The position numbers were made by a program, and so were the translations under genes. DNA of 61,963 bases from Schwartzia sp. (in: firmicutes). Its GTDB lineage: Bacteria; Bacillota; Negativicutes; Selenomonadales; Selenomonadaceae. Positions 51,638-60,000 of the stretch are shown one piece after another (the stretch's first letter is position 1; every line of letters starts with the position of its first letter). The DNA is taken from positions 1-61,963 of the forward strand of contig JAFVAI010000018.1 in the NCBI GenBank assembly GCA_017480545.1, given 5' to 3'. Below the pieces are notes generated by a model. That model made no database searches, was not told where the DNA came from, and saw only the letters and a program-made list of their open reading frames with translations.

Positions 51638-52347
51638 CAAAAACCATGCGCGAGGCTCTGGACATCTCGGCCTACCTCGTCGTCGGCCCGGAAAACACCG
51701 AAGGCCGCCCCGTGCGGGAAATCGTCCGGGCGGCACTGCAAGCGGGCTTCACCTGTGTCCAGATTCGCTCCAAGGAAGCGAGCGCGCGGGAACTGATTTC
51801 CCTGCTCGCCGAGGCGGCGGAGGAAATCGCGGCGGCGGGCGCCTCCGAGCGGGTCGCCCTCCTGGCCGACGACCGCCTCGACGTCGTACTGGCGGCGAGG
51901 AAAATGGGCATCAAAGCGGACGGCGTCCACGTCGGCCAGTCCGACATCCCGCCGGAAATTTGCCGCGCCTATCTCGGAGAAGACGCGGTGGTGGGGCTCT
52001 CCGCCCGGACGGACGAGCTGCTCGACTATGTGCGGGAAGCCGACACAAGCGCCATCGACTACTTCGGCGCCGGCCCGCTGCACGAGACGGCGACAAAACC
52101 GGACTGCGGCCGCGACGCGCAGGGAAACATCATCACGCGGAGCTTCGAGGAAATCGCGGCCTTGGCACGCGCAAGCAAGATTCCGGTCGTCGTGGGCGGC
52201 GGCGTAAAAACAAAAGACATTCCCGCGTTGGCGAAAACCGGCGTGGACGGCTTCTTCGTCGTCAGCGCCGTAGCGGGCGCGCCGGACCCGAACAAGGCGG
52301 CAAAGGAGCTTGTCGCCGTTTGGCGGGAGAATGTGCGAAAACAATAA
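51634..52347 (+). CDS. thiE: Thiamine phosphate synthase ThiE
   Basis: 237 residues, TIM barrel. Joins HMP pyrophosphate and thiazole phosphate. CVQIRSKEAS (phosphate-site region), LLADDRLDVVLA, GVHVGQSDIPP, VGLSART, DYFGAGPLHETATKPD, and VVVGGGV are recognisable; the usual LRxK is QIRSK here. Last gene of the smc-ftsY-thiM-thiE run, followed by a terminator. Confidence 0.93.
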   Translation: MTKTMREALDISAYLVVGPENTEGRPVREIVRAALQAGFTCVQIRSKEASARELISLLAEAAEEIAAAGASERVALLADDRLDVVLAARKMGIKADGVHVGQSDIPPEICRAYLGEDAVVGLSARTDELLDYVREADTSAIDYFGAGPLHETATKPDCGRDAQGNIITRSFEEIAALARASKIPVVVGGGVKTKDIPALAKTGVDGFFVVSAVAGAPDPNKAAKELVAVWRENVRKQ

Positions 52348-52357
52348 AACTTCATAG

Positions 52358-52413
52358 AAAAAACAGGGACGGAACGATAAGTTCAACGCTTATCGCCCCG
52401 TCCCTGTTTTTGT
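52358..52413 (+). terminator. Terminator of the smc-ftsY-thi operon
   Basis: AAAACAGGGACGG pairs with CCGTCCCTGTTTT, with an inner GATAAG/CTTATC stem; T run follows. Confidence 0.85.
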
Positions 52414-52443
52414 TTTGCAAAATCCCGAAGGAGGAGAAAAGAA

Positions 52444-53115
52444 ATGAAAGGCAAAGTGTACGGGTACGCGCGGGTCAGCACGACGGAGCAAAACGAGGAT
52501 CGTCAAATGGCGGCCCTGCGAAACCAAGGCGTCAAAGCGGAAAACATCTACCTCGACAAAGTCTCCGGCAGAGACTTCGAGCGCCCCATGTACCAAAGAT
52601 TGAGCCGAATCCTGCGGGAAGGCGACCTGCTCTACGTCAAAAGCATCGACCGGCTGGGCAGGAACTATCAGGAGATTATCGAGCAATGGCGCATTTTGAC
52701 AAAGGAAAAGAAAGCCGACATCGTCATCCTGGACATGCCCCTCCTGGACACGAGAAACGGCAAAGATCTGATGGGCACCTTCCTCAGCGACATCGTCCTG
52801 CAAGTCCTGTCCTTCGTAGCGGAAAACGAACGGGTCAACATTCGCCAAAGACAGCGCGAAGGCATCGAAATAGCCCAAAAGAATGGCATCCACCTAGGCC
52901 GCCCAACCAAAAACCTCCCCAGATACTTCCCGCTGATTTTCGAGCAATGGGAAAACGGGGAAATCACAGGAAAGGCGGCAGCCAAACACTGCAAACTCTC
53001 CAGAAGCACCTTCTATAGAAAAGTAAAGGAACTGAGAAACACCAGGCTCCAACAAGCCAACGAACCCACCCCGCCCACAAACCAAGACAACCGTTCACAG
53101 CACAATAGGAAGTAA
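52444..53115 (+). CDS. Serine recombinase (resolvase/invertase family)
   Basis: 223 residues. YGYARVST with nucleophile Ser12, RQMAALRNQGV, DRLGRNYQEI, then IRQRQREGIEIAQKNGIHLGRP and a C-terminal helix-turn-helix (GKAAAKHCKLSRSTFYRKV). This is the small Pin/Hin/resolvase form. No crossover sites or invertible segment are obvious nearby. ATG follows GAAGGAGG. Adjacent IS110-like scrap suggests mobile-DNA history. Confidence 0.9.
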   Translation: MKGKVYGYARVSTTEQNEDRQMAALRNQGVKAENIYLDKVSGRDFERPMYQRLSRILREGDLLYVKSIDRLGRNYQEIIEQWRILTKEKKADIVILDMPLLDTRNGKDLMGTFLSDIVLQVLSFVAENERVNIRQRQREGIEIAQKNGIHLGRPTKNLPRYFPLIFEQWENGEITGKAAAKHCKLSRSTFYRKVKELRNTRLQQANEPTPPTNQDNRSQHNRK

Positions 53116-53151
53116 AAATTCCTTGTGCACATCAATCCCGCAGCAACGTTC
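53095..53151 (-). pseudogene. Fragment of an IS110-type transposase N terminus
   Basis: Minus frame reads ERCCGIDVHKEFLLPIVL then stop; the CCGIDVHK start is characteristic of IS110-family transposases. Only about 18 residues remain, overlapping the recombinase end. The rest of 53116-53284 shows no gene. Confidence 0.5.
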
Positions 53152-53284
53152 GTGCAAATTTGCCGTACGTCCTTTGGGGCAGATGACCTTGAACAAGGCG
53201 TGGTGCAAAAGAGAGGCCAGGCCAATTTCTTGCGCGAGGTTTGAGTTCCAAAGCCTGCTTGATCTTTTTATTATAGCTATCGGT

Positions 53285-54661
53285 TCAAAACGATGCGTAT
53301 ACAAAAGGATTGTTGCCTGTATACATCAGCCCCAGCAAGACGAAGATTTCCAGCCAAAGGATAAAAAATCGGCTTGGCTTCCGGATGTCCATGTTTGGAA
53401 TCAGGCCGTTTCGGTTGTTGCGGCGGGCGGAATACAGAGAAACCGCGATCAGCAGAATGATGGACAGCCATGCGTAAACATACATTTGGTGGACCCCGAA
53501 GGATTCCCAGGCAAAGAGCCGGTAAAAAATATCTGTGATGTTTTGCATATCCGTTCCGCGAAAAAACACCCAGCAAAACGCGACGGATAAATATGTAACA
53601 CCTATGCCAAGCATTTTGGGGAGTTGTACGCTTTTGCCCAGGGAAGACGCATAGAGATGGTACAGGCAAAGCAAACAACCGTGAATCAATCCCCACAAAA
53701 CGAAATTCCACGCGGCACCGTGCCAAAGCCCGCAAACGAGCATGGTGACAAGCAGGTTGCGATACGTTTTTAGGAGTCCGGAGCGGCTCCCGCCCAGAGG
53801 AATATAGAGATATTCCTGGAACCATGAGGACAAGCTGATATGCCATCGCTTCCAAAACTCGCTGATATTTTCTGCGATGTAAGGGAGATTGAAATTTTCG
53901 CTCAATGTAAAGCCGAGGCAGCGGGCACACCCTATGGCCATGTCCGAGTATCCGGAAAAGTCGAAGTAAAGCTGCAAGGAATAACCGATGACTGCCAGCC
54001 ATACGGTAGAAGAGTCAAAGGCCAAAGGCGCGCCGTAAACATCGTCCACGAGTACGCCGATGCGGTCAGCCAATACGGATTTTTTCAGGCACCCCATAAT
54101 GAAAAGTTGAATACCGATTTGCAAATTTTCCCATCGGATGGCTCTCGCTTCGTGAAATTGCCCGATGAGGTTCTGCGCTTTTGTAATCGGGCCGGAAACG
54201 ACCGTGGGAAAAAAGCCGATATACAAGGCGACGATCAAAAAATTCTCTTCGGCGGGGATTTTGCCATGATATACGTCGAGAAGATAACTGATGGCAAGAA
54301 ATGTGTAAAAGGAAATGCCAAGAGGAAGCATCAGGCTCCATGTGTGGGATGGAGCGGAGCCAATCATGGCATAGAAGGAATCGAGGAAAAAATTGAGATA
54401 TTTGCAGACGCCTAGGCTCAAGAGGGGGATGCCCAAGCCGACAGGGAGCGCGACACGGGAGTCATGAAGATGCTTGGCGGCCTGCCAAACGGTGACCGAC
54501 GTCAGAACCAATAAAAATAGGAATCGCCAATCCCACCACGCATAAAAAAGATAGCTGGAAAGAAGCAAAGCGACATTTTGCCGTTTTGCTTCTTGCAACC
54601 AACGCATGGACAGCAAAGAAATCAGAAGAGCAATAGAAAATACCAATGGGAAAAATCTCAT
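53285..54661 (-). CDS. MBOAT-family O-acyltransferase (AlgI/DltB-like)
   Basis: 458 residues with about ten membrane helices. Conserved ISEFWKRWHISLSSWFQEYLYIPLGG (His274) and CGLWHGAAWNF (His314, the catalytic His) are the AlgI-type signature. Transfers acyl groups across the membrane, usually to a polysaccharide. Overlaps the SGNH partner gene by 4 bp (ATGA). Together they resemble a polysaccharide or glycan O-acetylation pair. Confidence 0.92.
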   Translation of the reverse strand: MRFFPLVFSIALLISLLSMRWLQEAKRQNVALLLSSYLFYAWWDWRFLFLLVLTSVTVWQAAKHLHDSRVALPVGLGIPLLSLGVCKYLNFFLDSFYAMIGSAPSHTWSLMLPLGISFYTFLAISYLLDVYHGKIPAEENFLIVALYIGFFPTVVSGPITKAQNLIGQFHEARAIRWENLQIGIQLFIMGCLKKSVLADRIGVLVDDVYGAPLAFDSSTVWLAVIGYSLQLYFDFSGYSDMAIGCARCLGFTLSENFNLPYIAENISEFWKRWHISLSSWFQEYLYIPLGGSRSGLLKTYRNLLVTMLVCGLWHGAAWNFVLWGLIHGCLLCLYHLYASSLGKSVQLPKMLGIGVTYLSVAFCWVFFRGTDMQNITDIFYRLFAWESFGVHQMYVYAWLSIILLIAVSLYSARRNNRNGLIPNMDIRKPSRFFILWLEIFVLLGLMYTGNNPFVYASF

Positions 54662-55680
54662 TGTCCGAGGCCTTCTTCCTGAAGAATTTTATGCAATGTT
54701 TCCGCAATCATTCGATGCCCCTCCGCGTTTAGGTGGCCTTGCCCGATGTGGCTGTTCAGAAAGCCGTATGGCAATATTCGATGGGTTTCATAGTTTTCAA
54801 TGAAGGTGGCACTGAGTTGGTCGTAAACATACAGGATATGATTTGCTTCACAGGCTTCCTTTAAGATTTTTTGGCACTCATCATCATTTGAGATGGTAAT
54901 ATGTCCGCTTTTTTCAAGGTGTACACGCGGCAAATACATTATGATAACTGGCATATCACCTAAGCGGTTTTTTAAAAGTTTCATAACGCGATTCGCTTTA
55001 TCTCCAAATTGCACTAAATCTACAGGATTATCTACAGTATCAGTTCTATTTTTCAACAATGTTTTAATTTGATTGATTGAAAAATGAAGATATGGAAACG
55101 GAAGGGATCGATATATTTGAAATACAATGTTTCTATCCTTCCAATTTTGTTTTATTATGGGAGTATTGTTTGCTTCTAAAAATAGGATAATTTCATCCCA
55201 ATCTGTCAATGTCGGCAAAAATGGCGTTTCAAGTATAATCAATTTGCACGATGCAAAGGATTTCGGAATATAAGGTAGACGATACAAATTGTCGCGCATG
55301 AATTTCCCATCGTTTCCTATGTTATAGGCTTTATAAGCGGAATTAAGTATGTTGAGACGAGAAACATAATTTTCGGACGTATCCACGCCCACCGCTCTTG
55401 TTTGTGATGACCCTATGCAGATTGTCTTTGCTTCTTGAGGAATGACAGTACTGTCGTTAAAAAATCCATGTTTATCGGTGGAAGTGATTCCAAATCCTTC
55501 AAGTCCGTAAAAATTATATTGCCGAGTTTTGTGCTTGTTGACAGTATAGCGATCTAGGTTGGGGATGGTTTGTGGCATATTGCAATAAAAACAGCACACG
55601 AAGTTTACGACCAAAAACGCGCATAAAAATGCCGCCGTCATTTTGGCCGTGTATTTTACGTTGGATAGACTATGCTCCAT
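54658..55680 (-). CDS. SGNH/GDSL-like membrane-anchored protein, partner of the MBOAT
   Basis: 340 residues. One N-terminal membrane helix (about 14-32), then an extracytoplasmic domain with GSSQTRAVGVD at 90-100 (Ser in a GSS/GDS-like block I) and LNAEGHRM near the end (block V His). This is the AlgJ/AlgX-like or DltD-like arrangement that transfers acetyl groups after MBOAT. AT-rich compared with flanks, so perhaps acquired. ATG 55680 follows GGGGGC. Confidence 0.75.
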   Translation of the reverse strand: MEHSLSNVKYTAKMTAAFLCAFLVVNFVCCFYCNMPQTIPNLDRYTVNKHKTRQYNFYGLEGFGITSTDKHGFFNDSTVIPQEAKTICIGSSQTRAVGVDTSENYVSRLNILNSAYKAYNIGNDGKFMRDNLYRLPYIPKSFASCKLIILETPFLPTLTDWDEIILFLEANNTPIIKQNWKDRNIVFQIYRSLPFPYLHFSINQIKTLLKNRTDTVDNPVDLVQFGDKANRVMKLLKNRLGDMPVIIMYLPRVHLEKSGHITISNDDECQKILKEACEANHILYVYDQLSATFIENYETHRILPYGFLNSHIGQGHLNAEGHRMIAETLHKILQEEGLGQ

Positions 55681-55707
55681 TAAGTGATTGCCCCCGTATC
55701 TGTTGGT

Positions 55708-55726
55708 TGACATTTAGTGAATGTCA
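55708..55726. promoter_or_regulatory. Palindromic operator 1
   Basis: TGACATTTAGTGAATGTCA, with perfect 7 bp arms. Its reverse complement differs from operator 2 at two positions. Lies downstream of the -10 of the SGNH/MBOAT promoter. Confidence 0.75.
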
Positions 55727-55737
55727 TTTTTATGTTG

Positions 55738-55766
55738 AGTTTAGCACATAATCGAGAAAATGACAA
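55738..55766 (-). promoter_or_regulatory. Promoter for the SGNH-MBOAT operon
   Basis: Minus strand TTGTCA (55761-55766), 17 bp spacer, TAAACT (55738-55743). The -35 lies within operator 2. Confidence 0.6.
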
Positions 55767-55779
55767 TCACTGAATGTCA
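55761..55779. promoter_or_regulatory. Palindromic operator 2
   Basis: TGACAATCACTGAATGTCA, twin of operator 1, placed over the -35 of the leftward promoter and just before the regulator gene. Confidence 0.75.
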
Positions 55780-55797
55780 AATGCGGGGCGTGGGGCA

Positions 55798-56049
55798 ATG
55801 TTCATCAACAAGACGGCGAGCGGGGCGAATAATATTTGCGGGCGGAATGTGTACCGGTTTCGCAAGGATTTGGGCATTTCGCAGCGCGAGTTGGCGGACA
55901 GATTGCAAATTCAAGGGTTGGACGTGGACAAGAACGCCATCCAGCGGATCGAGGCAGGCAAGCGGTTTGTGACGGATATTGAGCTTCTCTCGCTGGCGGC
56001 AGTGTTCGCAAGGAGCGTCGATGCGTTGCTGGAGATAGAGCAAAAATAA
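55798..56049 (+). CDS. XRE-family regulator
   Basis: 83 residues. Helix-turn-helix RFRKDLGISQRELADRLQI, then DKNAIQRIEAGKRFVTDIELLSLAAVFA. ATG 55798 follows GGGG; the ATG at 55774 falls within operator 2 and is less likely. Divergent from the SGNH-MBOAT genes across two palindromes, so it probably represses them and itself. Confidence 0.85.
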   Translation: MFINKTASGANNICGRNVYRFRKDLGISQRELADRLQIQGLDVDKNAIQRIEAGKRFVTDIELLSLAAVFARSVDALLEIEQK

Positions 56050-56088
56050 CGGCCTCGGAAACAAGTTGCATTTCCGAGGCCGTTGTTT
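56048..56088. terminator. Bidirectional terminator, XRE gene / mupG
   Basis: AACGGCCTCGGAAA pairs perfectly with TTTCCGAGGCCGTT; T-rich on both sides. Confidence 0.85.
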
Positions 56089-56100
56089 ATATGGAAGCGT

Positions 56101-57186
56101 TCATTCGTCGAGCAAAATCCGGAATCTGGCTCCCGGGCGGATGCAGGAAATCAGGAACCGTTCTTCTTCCCGGATATGGGCGATGACATTGGTGCGCGGG
56201 TCGGCGGATTGGGGACGTTTTATGATTTGGAGCTCGCCCGCGTAGCGGAGGTAGTCGGCATTGTCCCATGTGATTGCGCCGAAGGGGCGAGGACCCGTGT
56301 TTTCCGGCAGGAGCGGCAGGGAAAGCGCTTTTGCTCTGGCCCGGCCCTCGACGGCGCGCACGGCGTCCCGCGCTTCGTCGGGGCGAGCGGTGAAAGGCTC
56401 GGCGAGGAAACGGCGGACGGCATTGTTTTCTATCGTGGGGACGGTGCGGAGCGTGACGAGGTTTGGCGTTGCGCCTGCAAGGGCGGTCAGTTCGTTGTCC
56501 GTCGGCAGCGCGTCGGAAAGGAAAAGGTCGTCGAGGCCGAGTGCGGCCAGATGGCGGGCGGCGAGGCCGACGGGGAAATTTCGATGCAGTTCCAAGGTGG
56601 GAAGCCCGTCGCGGAGGGGCGAGCGCTTTCTGCCGTCTTGCGTGGCGACGAAAGCGCCGACGCGGACGCCGAAGCGATGAAGCAGCGCCGTCTTCTCCGA
56701 GAGCGCGCGGATCGAGAGGCCGGTGCCCGTGCGCGGATAAAAATTGTGCAGGGCTTCCATCTGCGAAAAGTCCGCGCCGTTTTTGGAAAGCGCCGTTAAA
56801 AATTCCTCGGAAACGGTAGAGGCGTTCAACTGAATCCGAGCGCCCGGTCTGCTTCGGGTGAAGGACGCGATATCACGGACATCGAAGCCGTCGTCGAGAC
56901 GGAGCGTCTGTATGCCGAACGCGCAGAAGGTTTCGGGCGTACAGGCGGCAAGCCCCAGGAGGTCGGCGCTCTCCGGCGTGACATCGGCGATCAGGTCGAG
57001 TCTGGCGCCGTGCGCCGCGTCGAGAATGGCGTGAAGCTCATCGGCGAAAGCGGCTTTGTCATGCTCGGGAATGTGCAGCGAAGTGAACAGGCGGGTGAAG
57101 CCGAGGCGCGCGGCGCGTCGAATCAGGGCGATGTTTTCCTCCGGCGTGTTGTCAAGGCCTGGATATACGGAGATGCCGAAAGCCAT
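56101..57186 (-). CDS. mupG: MupG-like 6-phospho-N-acetylmuramidase (DUF871 family)
   Basis: 361 residues. GISVYPGLDNTPEENIALIRRAARLGFTRLFTSLHIPE and LRLDDGFD, IQLNASTV, ALHNFYPRTGTGLS match the DUF871 TIM-barrel family with a cyclophilin-like C-terminal domain. MupG cleaves MurNAc-6P-GlcNAc, giving the substrate for MurQ. One base after murQ, so the two form a peptidoglycan-recycling operon. RBS AGGAGG. Confidence 0.88.
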   Translation of the reverse strand: MAFGISVYPGLDNTPEENIALIRRAARLGFTRLFTSLHIPEHDKAAFADELHAILDAAHGARLDLIADVTPESADLLGLAACTPETFCAFGIQTLRLDDGFDVRDIASFTRSRPGARIQLNASTVSEEFLTALSKNGADFSQMEALHNFYPRTGTGLSIRALSEKTALLHRFGVRVGAFVATQDGRKRSPLRDGLPTLELHRNFPVGLAARHLAALGLDDLFLSDALPTDNELTALAGATPNLVTLRTVPTIENNAVRRFLAEPFTARPDEARDAVRAVEGRARAKALSLPLLPENTGPRPFGAITWDNADYLRYAGELQIIKRPQSADPRTNVIAHIREEERFLISCIRPGARFRILLDE

Positions 57187-57187
57187 T

Positions 57188-58099
57188 TCACTTTTCCTCC
57201 TGTATTATGGAAAGGGCGGCGGCAAGCTGTCCGTCCGTTTTCCGCAAAAGACGCTCCGCTTTTTCTTTCGTGCATTTGCCGACGGCGATGAGAATGGCGG
57301 GCTTTGCCCGCCCGCTTGCCGCATGGAGGGCCGCCGCGCACGTTTCGCGGTCACGGCCGGAAACTTCCATGACGATACGAAGGGCGCGTTCCCGGAGTTT
57401 TTCATTGGTGGCGGAGACGTCCACCATCAGGTTTCCGTAAACTTTGCCCAGCCGAATCATTGCGCCGGTGGAGAGCATATTCAGGATCATCTTTTGCGCC
57501 GTTCCCGCTTTCATGCGCGTGGAGCCGGTGACAACCTCCGCGCCGGTCAGCGCCGTCAAATCGACATCGGCAAGAGCGGCGATGGGAGAATCGGAAGCGC
57601 AGGCGACGGCAACGGCGAAAGCGCCTCGCTGCTTCGCGCATCGAATGGCTCCGACGACATAGGGCGTGCGCCCCGAGGCGGAAAGCCCGACGACCGTGTC
57701 GCGCTCCGCAACGGCGAGATCGGAGAGGTCGGCTTCGCCCAGCGATTCATCGTCTTCCGCGCCTTCTTTCGCGCGAAACATGGCGTTCGCCCCCCCGGCG
57801 ATGATGCCCTGTACGAGCGAGGGCGGCGTCCCGTACGTCGGCGGACATTCCACGGCATCAAGCACTCCGAGACGGCCCGACGTACCGGCGCCGCAGTAAA
57901 TCAATCTCCCCCCCAGACGCATGCGGCGGGCGATTTCTTCCGCTGTCTCCGCGATTTTCGGTAAAAGCGGAGTGACGGCGTCCACGGCCTTTTGATCTTC
58001 CGCGTGGATCACCTGCATCATTTCCAACGGCGAAAGCTCGTCGATATTTGCGCTGGCGGGATTTTTTCCTTCAGTTTCCAATCGTTTCAAGTCGACCAT
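57188..58099 (-). CDS. murQ: N-acetylmuramic acid 6-phosphate etherase MurQ
   Basis: 303 residues. SIS domain with GGRLIYCGAGTSGRLGVLDAVECPPTYG, the acid residue in AKEGAEDD, VGLSASGRTPYV, and GSTRMKAGTAQKMILNM. Converts MurNAc-6P to GlcNAc-6P plus lactate. The ATG at 58099 follows AGGAGG; the codon at 58117 overlaps it. First gene before mupG; the usual PTS transporter is not in the window. Confidence 0.95.
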   Translation of the reverse strand: MVDLKRLETEGKNPASANIDELSPLEMMQVIHAEDQKAVDAVTPLLPKIAETAEEIARRMRLGGRLIYCGAGTSGRLGVLDAVECPPTYGTPPSLVQGIIAGGANAMFRAKEGAEDDESLGEADLSDLAVAERDTVVGLSASGRTPYVVGAIRCAKQRGAFAVAVACASDSPIAALADVDLTALTGAEVVTGSTRMKAGTAQKMILNMLSTGAMIRLGKVYGNLMVDVSATNEKLRERALRIVMEVSGRDRETCAAALHAASGRAKPAILIAVGKCTKEKAERLLRKTDGQLAAALSIIQEEK

Positions 58100-58260
58100 T
58101 TGGCAACCTCCTATCACATTCCATAAGATAGATTTGCCGCGGCCGGGAAAAATCCTGCAAATTTTTTTGAACTGTAGAAAAGCGGGGAACTATCTGTTGC
58201 ATTTCGATTGCACTGATATATGTCTTGTTCGGCGTTTCCTTAAAAATTGCCAATTTCTTG

Positions 58261-58394
58261 TCCTCCCCTCTGGGGAGGGGGGATCGCCGCAGGCGGTGGG
58301 TGAGGTTTTCACAACGTAACGCTTGTATCAGACGTTACATTACAAAGCCTCATCCGTCGCGCTTCGCGTGCCACCTTCCCCAAAGGGGGAAGGC
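58261..58394. repeat. MITE-like element with long imperfect terminal inverted repeats
   Basis: The left arm CCTCCCCTCTGGGGAGGG followed by GCCGCAGGCGGTGGGTGAGG pairs imperfectly with the right arm CCTCATCCGTCGCG.. CACCTTCCCC, GGGGGAAGG. The core holds GTAACG..CGTTAC. No coding sequence. It fills most of the 410 bp gap between murQ and nth. Similar palindromes are widespread in Firmicutes. Confidence 0.65.
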
Positions 58395-58509
58395 AAGCAA
58401 AATTCAATGAAGATAGATAGGTTGCAAATCCAAGATCGCAAAAACTTCTATACGCCGTCGCAAAGATAAGGTATAATGACTGTATGTTTTCATCAAGGGG
58501 GCGCGGCGT

Positions 58510-59202
58510 GTGCGGGTGACGAAGAAGACGAAGGATGAGATGATCCGGATTTTGTCCGAGGTCTATGCGGACGCGAAGCCCGCGCTTCATTTCAGGAATC
58601 CGTTTGAATTGCTTGTCGCTGTGATTTTATCGGCGCAATGCACCGACCGGCGGGTCAATCTCGTGACGAAGCGGCTGTTCGCGAAAGCGGCGACGCCGGA
58701 GGCAATCGCGAAGATGGGGCTCACGAAATTGGAACAAGAGATCCACGAGTGCGGCTTTTTCCATGCGAAGGCGAAGAACATCCTCGCGACTTGCGGGATT
58801 CTTGCGCGGGATTACGGCGGCGAAGTGCCGGAGGATTTTGACGCGCTGCTTTCTCTGCCCGGCGTCGGGCGAAAGACGGCGAATGTGGTGACGAGCATCG
58901 CGTTCCGTCGCCCGGCGATCGCGGTGGACACTCATGTGTTCCGCGTGGCGAACCGGCTGCGGCTGGCCGTGGGCGGTTCGCCGGACGAGGTGGAGCTGGG
59001 GCTGAACAAGGCGATTCCGAAGGAGCAGTGGAGCGACGCGCATCACTGGCTGATATGGCACGGACGAAAGATTTGCAAGTCGCGCCGCCCGCTTTGCGCG
59101 GAGTGCCCGCTGGCGAAGCTCTGTCCGAGTTTCGGCACGGACGGCATAGACGAGAAAAAAGCGAACGGAAAGAAAAAGGCGTCTGGGGGAAAGAAAACGT
59201 GA
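58510..59202 (+). CDS. nth: Endonuclease III
   Basis: 230 residues. Removes oxidised pyrimidines and cleaves at AP sites. The hairpin LPGVGRKTA carries Lys122; Asp140 (VDTHVFRV) is catalytic; Cys189-x6-Cys196-x2-Cys199-x5-Cys205 binds the 4Fe-4S cluster. A short Lys-rich tail follows. Starts with GTG after AAGGGGG. The last base of its stop starts the next gene. Confidence 0.95.
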   Translation: MRVTKKTKDEMIRILSEVYADAKPALHFRNPFELLVAVILSAQCTDRRVNLVTKRLFAKAATPEAIAKMGLTKLEQEIHECGFFHAKAKNILATCGILARDYGGEVPEDFDALLSLPGVGRKTANVVTSIAFRRPAIAVDTHVFRVANRLRLAVGGSPDEVELGLNKAIPKEQWSDAHHWLIWHGRKICKSRRPLCAECPLAKLCPSFGTDGIDEKKANGKKKASGGKKT

Positions 59203-59651
59203 TGTATCGGAAGCCGACGTTTGACGACGTCGAGGCGATTTATCAAATGGTATACGACTACGCGCAGGAGGGCGCGATGCTGGCGCGTTCGCGCAACGCG
59301 CTGTACGAGACGCTGCGGGATATGATCGTGGCGGAGGAGGACGGGCGCGTGGTCGGCGTAGGCGGACTGCATTTTATCTGGGACAAGCTCGCCGAGGTGC
59401 GGACGATGGCGGTGGCGTCCGACCATACGCGCCGGGGCGTCGGCGCGGAGATTGTGCGGCGGCTGATTGACGAGGGGCGCTGCCACGGGGTCACGCGCGT
59501 TTTCACGCTGACGTATCAGGTGGACTTTTTTGGCGCGATGGGATTTCGGAAGATCGCGAAGGAGGAATTGCCGCCAAAAGTCTGGAAGGACTGCATCGAC
59601 TGCCCGAAGTTCCCGAACTGCGACGAGGTCGCGATGATTCGGGAACTGTAA
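59202..59651 (+). CDS. GNAT N-acetyltransferase (ArgA-like)
   Basis: 149 residues. GNAT fold with VVGVGGLHFIWDKLAEVRTMAV and the acetyl-CoA loop RRGVGAEIVRRL, then GFRKIAKEELPPKVWKDC and CPKFPNCDE. Resembles the short N-acetylglutamate-synthase-like proteins, but substrate is unproven. Overlaps nth by one base, so co-transcribed. Confidence 0.8.
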   Translation: MYRKPTFDDVEAIYQMVYDYAQEGAMLARSRNALYETLRDMIVAEEDGRVVGVGGLHFIWDKLAEVRTMAVASDHTRRGVGAEIVRRLIDEGRCHGVTRVFTLTYQVDFFGAMGFRKIAKEELPPKVWKDCIDCPKFPNCDEVAMIREL

Positions 59652-59664
59652 TGCATGATATTTC

Positions 59665-59693
59665 TTGACAATTCTTTTCATGGGTGCTATATT
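59665..59693 (+). promoter_or_regulatory. Promoter of the T-box / aroF-tyrA transcript
   Basis: TTGACA (59665-59670), 17 bp spacer, TATATT (59688-59693). Confidence 0.75.
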
Positions 59694-59714
59694 TTTTCAC
59701 AGAAAGCGAAATGC

Positions 59715-59955
59715 GATGCGCGGGAGAAGTAACGGACGGAATCCTGAAGAGAGCCGCGGGACGGTGCGACGCGGCGGAGGAAATCCGCGAAATACACCCG
59801 CAAGCAGCAGGCTGAAATCGAGTAGGCCGCGCCGGATTGCCCCCGTTATCATGGGCTAGGGCATAGTTTTTTCGTGCCCGAAAGAGAGGCTTGTCTTTTG
59901 GCAAGCAGGGTGGTACCACGGGTTTAACGGCTCGTCCCTGTAGAGGGACGGGCTT
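59715..59955 (+). promoter_or_regulatory. T-box riboswitch, probably tyrosine-type
   Basis: Contains the conserved T-box AGGGTGGTACCACG (59907-59920), a stem I with AGAGAG and GGTGCGA elements, and a terminator GCTCGTCCCTG / AGGGACGGGC with a T tract (about 59930-59957). In the stem I specifier position GAAATACACCC gives codon TAC (59793-59795), so uncharged tRNA-Tyr should relieve termination. The antiterminator TGGT would pair with a tRNA having A73. Controls aroF and tyrA, which fits tyrosine synthesis. Confidence 0.88.
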
Positions 59956-60000
59956 TTCTTGTTTATGGGAAAGATTTTTATTTTGAAGGGGGAAGTTCAA

